In this document: positions 53,353 through 61,655 of the stretch, piece after piece
Numbering within the stretch: the stretch's first letter is position 1
Layout: each line of letters starts with the position of its first letter
Source of the DNA: Brevibacillus brevis
GTDB lineage: Bacteria > Bacillota > Bacilli > Brevibacillales > Brevibacillaceae
NCBI RefSeq assembly: GCF_031583145.1
Contig: NZ_CP134050.1
Span: forward strand, 3,857,501-3,921,500
Reading direction: 5' to 3'
DNA: 64,000 nt
Made by a program: the position numbers and the translations under genes
The notes under the pieces: generated by a model
Databases searched by the model: none
Seen by the model: the letters and a program-made list of their open reading frames with translations, nothing else
What the model was told of the DNA's origin: nothing

Positions 53353-54153
53353 TCACATTTGCTTTGCGGATCGATCCATCCATGCTGCCATGCGCTCCAG
53401 TATCTGTTCTTTTTCCGGTTCATTCAAAACTTCGTGGCGCAGTCCTTCCCAACGCTGAAACTCGGTGTGTGACGGGATCCCTGCGACGAATCGCTCCACA
53501 GCATCGGCATTGACCAGGGTATCGTCTCCGGCTTGCATGACCAAGACGGGGACGGCGATGCGCTCCCGCTCCTTCCAAGCGAGTCTCATCGCCCGTTGCA
53601 GCTCCTGATACCATCTGACACTTACCTTCGCATAATTGAGTGGGTCACTGCGATACGCGGCCTGTACCGCCGGATCCCTCGACACCTGGTCGGGAGATAT
53701 TCCGTTTGGCATCGCCAGAGTCGGCCAGACGCGGTCCAGCCACTGCGCGAGCTGCGCCTTCCATGCCGGAACGGACAGCTTCAGCTCCAGGCAGGGCGAG
53801 GTCAGGATCAGGCCCGTGATTTCGCCTGGGCGATCGCAGCTTTGGACAAACCTTGTCGCCACCAAGCCTCCAAGACTATGCCCCATTATGTACAGCGGCT
53901 GCTCTTCCTCTGCCGCATCCTGTGCATCCCGCATCCAGACGCCAACCGCTTCGACATACCGCTTGAAGTCATCGATATGCCCCCTCCTTCCAGCGGACCT
54001 TCCCCATCCCGGCAGATCCCCTGTAAATACGCTCCAGCCTCGTTCGTTCAAATAGGCAGCCACATGCTCGTAACGGCCATAATGCTCTCCCGTTCCGTGT
54101 ACGAGCACGACTGTCCCCCTCTGGTCTGGAGCCAGCCAGCAATGTTTGTGCAC
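53353..54153 (-). CDS. Alpha/beta hydrolase (monoacylglycerol lipase-like)
   Basis: Hydrolase of 266 residues. It has HGTGEHYGRYEHVA (oxyanion region with the family-typical HG-x-GEH), the nucleophile elbow GHSLGG, the acid in VMQAGDDTLVN and the catalytic His in EGLRHEVLNEPE. This is the pattern of the lysophospholipase / monoacylglycerol lipase group (Hydrolase_4). The start is a GTG with GGGGGAG 6 bases upstream. No signal peptide; substrate is probably a lipid ester. Confidence 0.88.
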   Translation of the reverse strand: MHKHCWLAPDQRGTVVLVHGTGEHYGRYEHVAAYLNERGWSVFTGDLPGWGRSAGRRGHIDDFKRYVEAVGVWMRDAQDAAEEEQPLYIMGHSLGGLVATRFVQSCDRPGEITGLILTSPCLELKLSVPAWKAQLAQWLDRVWPTLAMPNGISPDQVSRDPAVQAAYRSDPLNYAKVSVRWYQELQRAMRLAWKERERIAVPVLVMQAGDDTLVNADAVERFVAGIPSHTEFQRWEGLRHEVLNEPEKEQILERMAAWMDRSAKQM

Positions 54154-54215
54154 GTCTTCTCCCCCTTATTTGTACGCTTGACCGCTCCGCCAAGTTGTCA
54201 AATCTGATTGCGAAA

Positions 54216-54244
54216 TAAAACGAGCAGAAGGTAAACTTCTGCTC
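54216..54244 (-). terminator. Terminator after the DUF3055 gene
   Basis: Reverse-strand hairpin GAGCAGAAG / CTTCTGCTC followed by GTTTTATTT. Confidence 0.85.
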
Positions 54245-54249
54245 GCCTG

Positions 54250-54549
54250 CTAATACTGATTTTCTTCGTATGGCATCGTTGGCAAGTAGTCTTGTAAAAA
54301 ATGGGCGAGGGCTTCCGCTTCGCTTTCTGAACCCAGCCGGAAGATCTTTTGCAGATATCCGGGGTTCACAGCGTCCTCTGAACTGAGAAGGGTCGATTGC
54401 CCAGTCTGCATACAGATCACCAGAGGCTTCCCGTAAAACTTGTGCGTAAAGACGATCCCAAAATCGTGGCGAGTTCCCTCCGAGACAAATCCGAGAAAAC
54501 GTACATTGGCATTCTCCGACTCCTCGTATAAGTGGTCGTAGTGCTCCAT
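54250..54549 (-). CDS. DUF3055-family small protein
   Basis: Acidic soluble protein of 99 residues (MEHYDHLYEESENANVRF, then FGIVFTHKFYGKPLVICMQTG). Size and the VRFLGFVSEG / RHDFGIVFT strands suggest DUF3055, a small family of Bacillales with no known role. The ATG at 54549 follows GAGGAGGGA. Monocistronic. Confidence 0.7.
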   Translation of the reverse strand: MEHYDHLYEESENANVRFLGFVSEGTRHDFGIVFTHKFYGKPLVICMQTGQSTLLSSEDAVNPGYLQKIFRLGSESEAEALAHFLQDYLPTMPYEENQY

Positions 54550-54654
54550 CAGCAATCCCTCCTCATCGTAAGTTTGTCCCCGAATGTTGTTGCGTAAATA
54601 TTCGGAGTATTTCCTAGTATACGTGAAAACCCGACTTTTTGCTACTCCCGGTAC

Positions 54655-55179
54655 TTAACTGATCAAGTGCCGGGAGTTTGGAACACGATCTTCGCCCTCT
54701 TGAATCCAGCGTACCTTTTCCACCCCGTGCAACGATTGCGCGACAAAGGAAAGGCATTCAAAAAACAGTTCGACTACCGCTGTACTGTATCGTTCCTCCA
54801 TTTTCTCCAACGCATACGTCAAACGAAAAATAGAAGGTACGCTTCGCCGGCTGGCCTCGATGACTTGTCGTCCTTTTTCCGTCGGATAGACATGCACGAC
54901 ACGTCCGTCCAGCTCCGACTTTTCGATGGTCACCATACCTTTTTCCATCAGCTTCTTGATATGAATCACGATCGATGAGGGATGCCAGAAGGTCCAGTCG
55001 GCAATTTGTGTGACCCGCACGCCTTCGTAGCAATAAATGATCCAGAGAATGTTCAGTTGAACGGAGGAATCCAGCTCGGCTTCCTTCGCTGCCCTCTCCC
55101 AGTCCTCCTTGTTCACCACGTCAATGGCGCGCATCGTGTTCAGCGCTTCGAATACGTTTCTAATTGAGACCTCCTGCAT
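54655..55179 (-). CDS. MarR-family transcriptional regulator
   Basis: Winged-helix regulator of 174 residues. The DNA-binding region is LNILWIIYCYEGVRVTQIAD followed by HPSSIVIHIKKLMEKGMVTIE, and the wing is KSELDGRVVHVYPTEKGRQVIE. The helix content and length recall the Hpr/ScoC branch, but no closer assignment is safe. RBS GGAGG. The divergent neighbour is the DUF1885 gene. Confidence 0.85.
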   Translation of the reverse strand: MQEVSIRNVFEALNTMRAIDVVNKEDWERAAKEAELDSSVQLNILWIIYCYEGVRVTQIADWTFWHPSSIVIHIKKLMEKGMVTIEKSELDGRVVHVYPTEKGRQVIEASRRSVPSIFRLTYALEKMEERYSTAVVELFFECLSFVAQSLHGVEKVRWIQEGEDRVPNSRHLIS

Positions 55180-55362
55180 AGGGTCAATTCCTCCATGTGA
55201 TTCTTGTTCTTTCCATCAGCGACTATATGAATAGTAATTATATTTTACACTTTTCAGAAAAGACGCGCAATTATTTTCCGCTCGGAATTGCCGCATTGTC
55301 AAAGAGTGGAAGCAATGCTACACTAAACGCAGACATTCTCGGTGCTAGGAGTGAGTGCAATC

Positions 55363-55791
55363 GTGAAACTTCAATCGGCCTACATTTATTTCGTAGAAGG
55401 TTCCACAGCCACACATGCAGACATCGAAGACGTAAAAGCAAAGTTTGCCCGATATATCGACATGACCGGAAAGACGGGGCAGCAGCTCGGTTGGTCCTAT
55501 GCCGACGCCGCCTTTCCCTATACCTTGGAGGAGCGGGAAGAAGGCAAAGGCTCCTGGTTCCTGCTCAAAGGAAAAGATCCGAATATGTACAAAGCGATTG
55601 TCGTCGGAGTGGGCTCCACCGAAGTCAACGGCCAAGAAAAGCACTACATTCAAATTTCCCTGCCGGAATCCGCCACCCACGGCGATAAAAACAAGGCGAA
55701 CGAGTACTGCCGCTATCTGGCCCGCGACTACAAAGCCGAACTGCACTTGTTCAACAACCGGATTCAGTATTTTCAACCCCGCAAACCGTAA
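55363..55791 (+). CDS. DUF1885-family protein
   Basis: Soluble protein of 142 residues (VKLQSAYIYFVEGSTATHAD, later GWSYADAAFPYTLEERE and KHYIQISLPESATHGDKNKANE) that fits the DUF1885 family of Bacillales, whose function is unknown. I chose the GTG at 55363 for its AGGAGTG site; the ORF opens upstream at 55342 without one. The next gene on the strand, a glucosaminidase, follows after a terminator. Confidence 0.72.
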   Translation: MKLQSAYIYFVEGSTATHADIEDVKAKFARYIDMTGKTGQQLGWSYADAAFPYTLEEREEGKGSWFLLKGKDPNMYKAIVVGVGSTEVNGQEKHYIQISLPESATHGDKNKANEYCRYLARDYKAELHLFNNRIQYFQPRKP

Positions 55792-55814
55792 GAAATGGGA
55801 TTCGATCAATGACA

Positions 55815-55841
55815 CAGCCGTCCATGTGCGGCTGTTTTTTT
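55815..55841 (+). terminator. Terminator after the DUF1885 gene
   Basis: Hairpin CAGCCG / CGGCTG followed by TTTTTTT. Confidence 0.88.
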
Positions 55842-55915
55842 ATGGTTTGCCCATTGCCTTTGCCTGAACTTTTCCATACGTATAAAAAAGCCAAAGCTGC
55901 AAAAGAGGTGACCCG

Positions 55916-56554
55916 ATGGAAACGCAGGCATTTATCGATCTGGTGGCTGGCTCCGCCAGACAGACGTTTTTGACACATCGAATTTTCCCGTCGATCACAA
56001 TTGCCCAGGCGATCCTGGAATCAGGCTGGGGAAACAAAGTCCCGGCCGATCCCGTGACGGGACGCTCCTCGTACAACTTGTTCGGCATCAAGGGAACCGG
56101 ACCGGCCGGCTCGGTCACGATCGCCAGCAAGGAAGTGGAAAATGGGCAAGTCGTGACGCGGAACTCCCAGTTCAAAGCCTATTACAACTACCAGCAGTCC
56201 ATCGATGACCACGCCGACTTTTTGCTCCAGCCGCTCTACAAAAAGGTAGTGACCGCGGCTTCGCCCCAGGAAGCCGCCCAAGCTCTAGAGAAAGCGGGCT
56301 ATGCCACTGACCCGCAATATGCCGAAAAGCTGACCACCCTCATCCAGACTTACAACCTGAGCAAGTACGATCAATTCTCGCCTCAAGACCCTTCTCCCTA
56401 TCCGGAATGGAAAATCGACCTCGTGAAGCGAGCGCTCAAGGAAGGATTGCTGACTTCCCCCGAATGGCTATCCAAGCCAGACGAACCGATGCCGGTCTGG
56501 GCAGTTCTGGCTGTCGCCCTGCGACTGCTCGACAAGCAGCGCCAAATGCCCTGA
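55916..56554 (+). CDS. Glucosaminidase-domain protein (peptidoglycan hydrolase)
   Basis: N-acetylglucosaminidase-type protein of 212 residues. The domain spans about residues 5-150: ITIAQAILESGWG with the catalytic Glu, then NLFGIKGTG, RNSQFKAYYNYQQSIDDHADF and AGYATDPQYAEKLTTLIQTY. That is the FlgJ/LytG-like family which cuts the glycan strand. There is no signal peptide, so export may need a holin or lysis, or it may act in spores. The C-terminal 60 residues (KIDLVKRALKEGLLTSPEWL) look like a small helical module. RBS GAGGTGA. Confidence 0.88.
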   Translation: METQAFIDLVAGSARQTFLTHRIFPSITIAQAILESGWGNKVPADPVTGRSSYNLFGIKGTGPAGSVTIASKEVENGQVVTRNSQFKAYYNYQQSIDDHADFLLQPLYKKVVTAASPQEAAQALEKAGYATDPQYAEKLTTLIQTYNLSKYDQFSPQDPSPYPEWKIDLVKRALKEGLLTSPEWLSKPDEPMPVWAVLAVALRLLDKQRQMP

Positions 56555-56564
56555 CCATTTGAGC

Positions 56565-56610
56565 ACCTGGCTGCGCCATGCTTTTTGGCCGAGCCGCGGC
56601 TGCCCTTATA
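56565..56610 (+). repeat. Dispersed ~45-bp repeat, copy 4
   Basis: Plus-strand copy: ACCTGGCTGCGCCATGC, TTTTTGGCCGAGCCGCGG, CTGCCCTTATA. It lies between the convergent glucosaminidase and DUF4912 genes. Confidence 0.85.
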
Positions 56611-56638
56611 CGAGATAGGACTTTTATCAACAACAAAA

Positions 56639-56659
56639 GACCCTCTGATTCAGAGGGTC
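56639..56659 (-). terminator. Terminator after the DUF4912 gene
   Basis: Reverse-strand hairpin GACCCTCTG / CAGAGGGTC followed by TTTTGTTG. Confidence 0.88.
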
Positions 56660-56682
56660 TCCCTTATTCATGAGCACGTTGA

Positions 56683-57045
56683 TCAAATCATTTGAGATCT
56701 CGATAGCGAATAAAACCTTCCATCCACCATCCGAATGCCGAGATCGACGCAATATTCCAATCCTTGCGTAACCCCGTAAAGTATCCACTCGGAGGAGCGG
56801 TGGTTGATATCAAAATCGGTGTACAGGTCAGTGCCATCATCGCGGATCTCTTTGCGGTCAGTCACATCGAAAAGGCGTAGCACAAACGGCAGCTCGGCGA
56901 ACGGAATCGCAAACTTCTTTTCCACTTCCTGCTCGAACTCCTTTGTCATGCTCCACTCTGCCTGGATCGAATGCTCATCCTTCCAGGCAATGCGTATACT
57001 CGGGCCTTCTACGTCTGTGGATGATCGCGGGGGATTTGTCTCCAT
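56683..57045 (-). CDS. DUF4912-family protein
   Basis: Soluble protein of 120 residues with LPFVLRLFDVTDRKEI in mid-protein and the surrounding strands of the DUF4912 family (often found as SPOCS-like beta domains), followed by ILYGVTQGLEYCVDLGIRMVDGRFYSL. Function unknown. The start has a GGGAGCG site. It lies between its terminator and the gene at 57156. Confidence 0.75.
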   Translation of the reverse strand: METNPPRSSTDVEGPSIRIAWKDEHSIQAEWSMTKEFEQEVEKKFAIPFAELPFVLRLFDVTDRKEIRDDGTDLYTDFDINHRSSEWILYGVTQGLEYCVDLGIRMVDGRFYSLSRSQMI

Positions 57046-57155
57046 TCGCTCCCATCGTTCCTTTCTTTCATGTACTCGCTTTCACCATGTATATCGGCTT
57101 TTCCACCTATTATACCATGCGAACAAGCCACGTGGGAACGCAAACAAGCTATATT

Positions 57156-57752
57156 TTATCGTCCAACTGTAAAGCTGTTCTCCCCGACGGTTACGTACGA
57201 CTTGAATTTCTCCGATTTCATTTGCACCTGAACCTTGTAGGTGCCATAGCTCTCCAGCTTGGTTGATACGAACGGCTCAGAGAAATAGAAGCTGTTGGCG
57301 TTTTGCGTGGAGAACTTCCATTCTTTCCCCTTCTCCACTTCTTTCCCGTCCGGCGCAATCAACACCAGCTGCATGCGAAGGTCTTTGGCGACCGGCGCTT
57401 CGTCCACTTCGACAAAGACATTGAACGTCCGTGGCACGTTTTTGTCGCTGTACCCTTTGATCGGATTGCTAAAGACCACGGTCTTGTTGCGCGTCTGCTG
57501 GATGCCTTCCAAAACCAGGATATTCACATTCGGCTTGACAATTTCCAATTTGCCGGAGTTCTGGTCGTATTCGGTAAAACCGCCCATGCGGTTCACGAGA
57601 TCCTCCACTGAATTGGCATTGGATGATCCCATGCTGCTCACGATCCGTTCACCACCAAGAAAAACCCGCATCGATCCCTCACCCAAAGCCGTGCTCCCTA
57701 CACCGGCAACGACAGTCAATGCCAACAAGGCTGACAACATTGCTTTTTTCAT
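57156..57752 (-). CDS. Exported protein with stalk-like N-terminal domain
   Basis: Secreted protein of 198 residues. A signal peptide (MLSALLALTVVAGVGSTALG) leads to ~60 residues resembling the copper-amine-oxidase N-terminal stalk repeat (RVFLGGERIVSS, then VEDLVNRMGGFTEYDQNSGKLEIV). A beta-sandwich follows (RTFNVFVEVDEAPVAKDLRMQLVLIAPDGKEVEKG). The stalk assignment is tentative. The ATG follows AGGAGG. The gene appears to stand alone. Confidence 0.7.
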   Translation of the reverse strand: MKKAMLSALLALTVVAGVGSTALGEGSMRVFLGGERIVSSMGSSNANSVEDLVNRMGGFTEYDQNSGKLEIVKPNVNILVLEGIQQTRNKTVVFSNPIKGYSDKNVPRTFNVFVEVDEAPVAKDLRMQLVLIAPDGKEVEKGKEWKFSTQNANSFYFSEPFVSTKLESYGTYKVQVQMKSEKFKSYVTVGENSFTVGR

Positions 57753-57867
57753 GTCTTGTTCCTCCTGTATGCTTGCGCGGCAGCGCTTGTTATTCCGAAT
57801 TTGTGCTTACTAGTTTATACGCCCGAACACGCAAATAGTTGTGGTCGAAACCCAACTTTTTTCAACA

Positions 57868-57918
57868 ATATCCACAGTATCCACAGCGCCAGCATTCAGG
57901 AAGAAAGACTTATTCACA
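57868..57918. other. Cluster of three DnaA-box-like 9-mers
   Basis: ATATCCACA and GTATCCACA abut at 57868-57876 and 57877-57885, and TTATTCACA is at 57910-57918, all in the same direction. The last fits the DnaA consensus TTATnCACA exactly; the first two have one mismatch. They lie in the 283-bp gap between 57753 and 58035. Confidence 0.4.
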
Positions 57919-57994
57919 GCCTTGTCTTCTGCGAAAAAAGACTCGAAATGAGACAGCGAATTTCATCCTTGCGACTCTTTTTAAGCAAAACAAA

Positions 57995-58019
57995 GGAGCA
58001 GTCTGCGAAAGACTGCTCC
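57995..58019 (-). terminator. Terminator of the dap operon
   Basis: Reverse-strand hairpin GGAGCAGTC / GACTGCTCC followed by TTTGTTTTG. Confidence 0.9.
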
Positions 58020-58035
58020 GTGAAGCAAGCATCGG

Positions 58036-59166
58036 TTATCGGCTTGAAAGCCACGTGAAATAGCGGGAAACGACCCGAATCGCGACCTCGATCGCGTCCT
58101 CGCTCGGCTCGATCTTGGAATGGTGCAATCCGTACGGCGTGTCGACCCCGAGCCAGAACAGGAAGCCCGGAATTTCCGTTAAAAAGTACCCGAAGTCTTC
58201 TCCGGTCATCGCTTCCTGGCAGCGAATGAGGGTCACGTCCCGGCATTCCTCGCTCATCCAGGCCATGAACTCTTCGGTCAAGGCTTCCTCGTTGTACACT
58301 TGGCAGTACCCGCAGCCGTAGTCAATGGCGGCGGTGCATTCGAAGCCAGCTTCGATCCCTTTCACCAAGGCCTCGATCCGGCTTTTCACGCGCGCCATCG
58401 ATTCCATCGAGAACGTGCGGATCGTGCCTTCGAGCCGCGCTCTCTCCGCGATAATATTTTGCTTCGTGCCGCCCTCGATCTTGCCGACCGTGATCACGGC
58501 GGAATCCAGCGGATCAATATTGCGGGCGACGATCGACTGCAGCTGTGTCACCAGATGGCTCGCTGCGACCACCATGTCGTTGGACTTGTGGGGAAATGCA
58601 GCGTGTCCCCCTTTCCCCACCAGATCCACAAACAGCTCGGAAGTGTTGGCAAACAGGATGCCCGGCTTCGTCGCGATGTGCCCAACCGGATACTCCGGGG
58701 CAATATGGAGCGCGAAGATGCAGTCCGGGCGCCACTCGGCGAATTCCTCGCTGCGCATCATCGGCAAAGCGCCGCCTGGCCCTTCTTCCGCCGGCTGAAA
58801 CAAAAACAGCAGATTGTCTGCGATCGGATGCTCTGCAAAATGCGTCACCAGTCCGAGGGCGATCGCCATGTGCACGTCGTGGCCGCAGGCGTGCATGAAT
58901 CCTTCGTGGAGTGAGCGAAACGGATACGCCGTCTCCTCTGTGATCGGCAGCCCGTCCATGTCCGTTCGCCACCCGATCGTGCGCTTGGGATCGGTGCCTG
59001 GGATCCTCACGAGAATGCCGGTGCGCCACTTCTTGATCTGCAGGCGCTCCTCAGAGAGTCCTTCCAGGTAGCGTAGCAAGTACTGTTGCGTTTTCACTTC
59101 CTGAAAGCCTGGTTCCGGTATTTGATGCAGGTCTCGGCGGATCTGTACAAACGGAGATACGCTCAT
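58036..59166 (-). CDS. dapL: N-acetyldiaminopimelate deacetylase
   Basis: M20-family metallopeptidase of 376 residues (YkuR in B. subtilis) that removes the acetyl group in the acetylase branch of diaminopimelate synthesis. Motifs: [17 protein letters not shown], the metal-binding [25 protein letters not shown] and [17 protein letters not shown]. Last gene of the dapH / aminotransferase / dapL operon; its GGAGG site lies within the end of the preceding gene. Confidence 0.93.
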   Translation of the reverse strand: MSVSPFVQIRRDLHQIPEPGFQEVKTQQYLLRYLEGLSEERLQIKKWRTGILVRIPGTDPKRTIGWRTDMDGLPITEETAYPFRSLHEGFMHACGHDVHMAIALGLVTHFAEHPIADNLLFLFQPAEEGPGGALPMMRSEEFAEWRPDCIFALHIAPEYPVGHIATKPGILFANTSELFVDLVGKGGHAAFPHKSNDMVVAASHLVTQLQSIVARNIDPLDSAVITVGKIEGGTKQNIIAERARLEGTIRTFSMESMARVKSRIEALVKGIEAGFECTAAIDYGCGYCQVYNEEALTEEFMAWMSEECRDVTLIRCQEAMTGEDFGYFLTEIPGFLFWLGVDTPYGLHHSKIEPSEDAIEVAIRVVSRYFTWLSSR

Positions 59167-59170
59167 GATT

Positions 59171-60382
59171 TTACGCCTCCTTGGCGGAACTGGCTGCAGT
59201 CAGCCGCTTGGCAAAAACAGCCAGGAAACGGTCTACGTCCGCTTTCGTCAGCGTCAGCGGCGGCAGAAGTCGCACGATGGTCTTTTGCGTCACGTCGACG
59301 AGAATCCCTTCTTCCTGCAGATCGCGCTGCAGACGGCTCGCTTCTTCAGGAGATACGCTCAACGGTATGCCGACCATCATTCCTTTTCCGCGCAGGGCCT
59401 GCAAATGCTGCGGCAACCGCTCGCGCAAGGCCGCAAGTCCATCCCAAAGGTATTGGATCACTTCGTTCACATGAGCTTCGAAGCCGGGGTCCAGGAGCTC
59501 ATCCAACACGGCATTCCCAAGGGCGGCCGAGAGCGGCGAAGGGGCGAAAGTCGTCCCGTGGTCGCCTGGCTTGAACAGATCCATCAGTTTTTCGCCAGCG
59601 ATTACCCCGCCGAGCGGCAAGCCTCCGCCCACGCCTTTGGCAAAGAGGATCAGATCCGGCGTCACGCCTGCATGCTGGTAGGCGAACAGCTTTCCGGTGC
59701 GCCCCATCCCCGTCTGGATTTCATCCATGGCAAACAGCATGCCTTCTTCTCGGCAAATCGCTTCCACGTCGCGGAGAAACGGCTCCGAGAGCGGAACCAC
59801 GCCTCCGGAGCCGAGTACTGGCTCCATCAGGATGGCGGCAGGCTTCGCCGTTCGGCAAATCTCACGCAGCCCTTCCGTATCTTCGGCGTCCAGCTCATAG
59901 ACCGAGAATACCGGCTGCGGAAAGTCCTGATAGACGTGAGCCTGTCTGGTCAGGCGGACCGCTCCGAGCGTGCGGCCGTGGAAGCTGTTGCGCAAGACCA
60001 CGATCCCTTCCCGACCGGCTCCTTCCGCTTTCGTCCATTTGTGAATCAGCTTGATCGCCGCTTCCGTCGCCTCCGCTCCGGAGTTGGTGAAAAAGACTTT
60101 CCCGGCGATTGTCTGTTCTACCAGCCGCTGCGCCAGGCGAATGGCAGGCTGATTGAGAAAGACGTTGGAGATGTGCAAAAACAGGTCGCCCTGCTCATGC
60201 AACGCCTTCAGGATGCGCGGATGCGAGTGCCCCAGCACGTTTACGGCTAGACCCGTAAACAGGTCCAGGTACCCTTTGCCCTCCGTGTCGTACAGGTAGT
60301 TGCCCTCGCCTTTTGCGATAGCAATCGGTAGCCTTTTGTACGTAGAGATAATGTACTGTTCATCGAGCGAACGCCAATCCAT
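59171..60382 (-). CDS. Class III aminotransferase, probable N-acetyl-LL-DAP aminotransferase
   Basis: PLP enzyme of 403 residues related to acetylornithine aminotransferase: [61 protein letters not shown] and the Schiff-base lysine in [16 protein letters not shown]. Between dapH and dapL under a lysine riboswitch, it most probably transaminates N-acetyl-2-amino-6-oxopimelate with glutamate. In B. subtilis that step is ascribed to PatA, a class I enzyme, so this would be a non-homologous solution. The ATG at 60382 follows AAGGGG. Confidence 0.85.
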   Translation of the reverse strand: MDWRSLDEQYIISTYKRLPIAIAKGEGNYLYDTEGKGYLDLFTGLAVNVLGHSHPRILKALHEQGDLFLHISNVFLNQPAIRLAQRLVEQTIAGKVFFTNSGAEATEAAIKLIHKWTKAEGAGREGIVVLRNSFHGRTLGAVRLTRQAHVYQDFPQPVFSVYELDAEDTEGLREICRTAKPAAILMEPVLGSGGVVPLSEPFLRDVEAICREEGMLFAMDEIQTGMGRTGKLFAYQHAGVTPDLILFAKGVGGGLPLGGVIAGEKLMDLFKPGDHGTTFAPSPLSAALGNAVLDELLDPGFEAHVNEVIQYLWDGLAALRERLPQHLQALRGKGMMVGIPLSVSPEEASRLQRDLQEEGILVDVTQKTIVRLLPPLTLTKADVDRFLAVFAKRLTAASSAKEA

Positions 60383-60394
60383 GTCATTCACCCC

Positions 60395-61105
60395 TTACAG
60401 CTGACGCAGCTCCTGCTTGATTTCCGTCTTCGAACGGGTTTTTTCGTCGATTTGCTTGATGACGCGGGCAGGTGTGCCAGCTACTACCGTGTACGGAGGC
60501 ACATCCTCAATCACGATCGCGCCTGCAGCTACAACGGCTCCTTTTCCTACGCGGATGCCTTCCAGAATAACAGCGTTGGCACCGATCAAGACATCGTCTT
60601 CCACGACGACCGGTTGAGCAGATGGCGGTTCGATCACGCCTGCGATGACAGCGCCTGCACCGATGTGGCAGTTTTTCCCTATGGTTCCACGGCCCCCTAC
60701 TACCGCGTTCATGTCGATCATGGTGCCTTCCCCAATGACGGCACCGATGTTGATGCTTGCGCCCATCATGATGACGGCGTTGTTGCCGATGGTCACCTGG
60801 TCACGAATGATGGCACCCGGCTCGATTCGAGCCTGGATCCCTTTGGTGTCCAGCAGCGGAATCGCAGAGTTGCGTCGATCGCTTTCCACGACGTAGTCTT
60901 CAATTTTGTCTGCGTTTTGCGCCAAAACCGGCTCGATTTCTTTCCACTCGCCGAACACGACGCCTGTATTGCCGCTCAGGAAAGCTTTGGAGCCCTCTCC
61001 GAAGTTGATGCCTTCGAGATTCCCTTTGACATACAGTTTTACAGGGGTTTTCTTTTCGCTTTTTTGAATAAACGAGATAATTTCATTTGCATCCATCATG
61101 TTCAT
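60395..61105 (-). CDS. dapH: 2,3,4,5-tetrahydropyridine-2,6-dicarboxylate N-acetyltransferase
   Basis: Acetyltransferase of 236 residues that opens the acetylase branch of diaminopimelate synthesis. An N-terminal DapH domain ([20 protein letters not shown]) is followed by a left-handed parallel beta-helix of hexapeptide repeats ([47 protein letters not shown]). The ATG follows AAAAGGAGGA. First gene of the operon, behind the lysine riboswitch and its terminator. Confidence 0.95.
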   Translation of the reverse strand: MNMMDANEIISFIQKSEKKTPVKLYVKGNLEGINFGEGSKAFLSGNTGVVFGEWKEIEPVLAQNADKIEDYVVESDRRNSAIPLLDTKGIQARIEPGAIIRDQVTIGNNAVIMMGASINIGAVIGEGTMIDMNAVVGGRGTIGKNCHIGAGAVIAGVIEPPSAQPVVVEDDVLIGANAVILEGIRVGKGAVVAAGAIVIEDVPPYTVVAGTPARVIKQIDEKTRSKTEIKQELRQL

Positions 61106-61143
61106 GGGTACATCCTCCTTTTAATAGAAACTTGCTTGTTTTA

Positions 61144-61238
61144 AGCCGATTCGGCTCGACCGGGTTCACGCGCGGTGGATCACGCTGCAAACACCGACCA
61201 GGAAGTTGAGGTACTTCGCCCTCGCGCACCGGAACCCT
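61144..61238 (-). promoter_or_regulatory. Second structured element in the dapH leader
   Basis: Between the riboswitch terminator and dapH, GGGTTC..GTGCGCG (from 61238) pairs with CGCGCGTGAACCC (to 61162) on the transcribed strand, including G-U pairs that become A-C mismatches on the other strand. A GAAGT/ACTTC hairpin lies inside, and AGCCG/CGGCT forms a small hairpin at 61144-61156. Family not recognised. Confidence 0.45.
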
Positions 61239-61269
61239 TACACCAAAGGCGTACGAATTCCTATACGTG

Positions 61270-61308
61270 AAAAAAAGCAATGAGTGCATTACGCTATCTC
61301 ATTGCTTT
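61270..61308 (-). terminator. Riboswitch-controlled terminator upstream of dapH
   Basis: Perfect 11-bp stem AAAGCAATGAG / CTCATTGCTTT followed by T residues, just downstream of the lysine aptamer. Confidence 0.92.
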
Positions 61309-61333
61309 CGATTCCCTCGCCAGCAAATCGTAA

Positions 61334-61503
61334 ATAGCGCTCCATGAGAGATTCTTCTCATGACAGGATGATCATTGTTCACGAGCACCCCAACCCTTGC
61401 CATCCAGGGGAACGGCAACAGCTTCGGCGCCTTAGCCTTTCTATCTTTTCCTGCCCCCCGGCAGACCGCGAAAAGATGTACTCTTCTGTAGCGCACCTCT
61501 ATT
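61334..61503 (-). promoter_or_regulatory. Lysine riboswitch (L-box)
   Basis: On the transcribed strand the aptamer shows AGAGGTGCGC, AAGAGTA, GAAAGGCTAAGGCGCCGAAG, GGGTTGGGGTGCTCGTGAAC, the TCATGAG/CTCATGGA hairpin and closing GGAGCGCT, the conserved order of the L-box. Lysine binding should favour the terminator at 61270-61308 and turn off the dap operon. Confidence 0.93.
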
Positions 61504-61585
61504 TAGACTTTACTATCTTAAGTTTATTTAACTCTACCAAAATCACCTACGTGTGGCAACAGCTTTGTGAAAAGAAAGTTGATAA

Positions 61586-61639
61586 TTGACAAAGAGAATC
61601 ATTTTCATTATTTTTGTTATGAGAATGATACTCATTATC
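61586..61639 (+). promoter_or_regulatory. Fur-controlled promoter of the flavodoxin gene
   Basis: TTGACA (61586), 17 bases, TATTTT. GAGAATGATACTCATTATC at 61621-61639 matches the 19-bp Fur box in 17 positions, and a weaker GAGAATCATTTTCATTA lies between the -35 and -10. Iron repression is expected. Confidence 0.85.
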
Positions 61640-61655
61640 TTTATGGAGGTTTACT

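Noticed and set aside
59171-60382. Acetylornithine aminotransferase (argD) as primary name
   Set aside because: Sequence is compatible, but no arginine genes are near and the gene lies between dapH and dapL.
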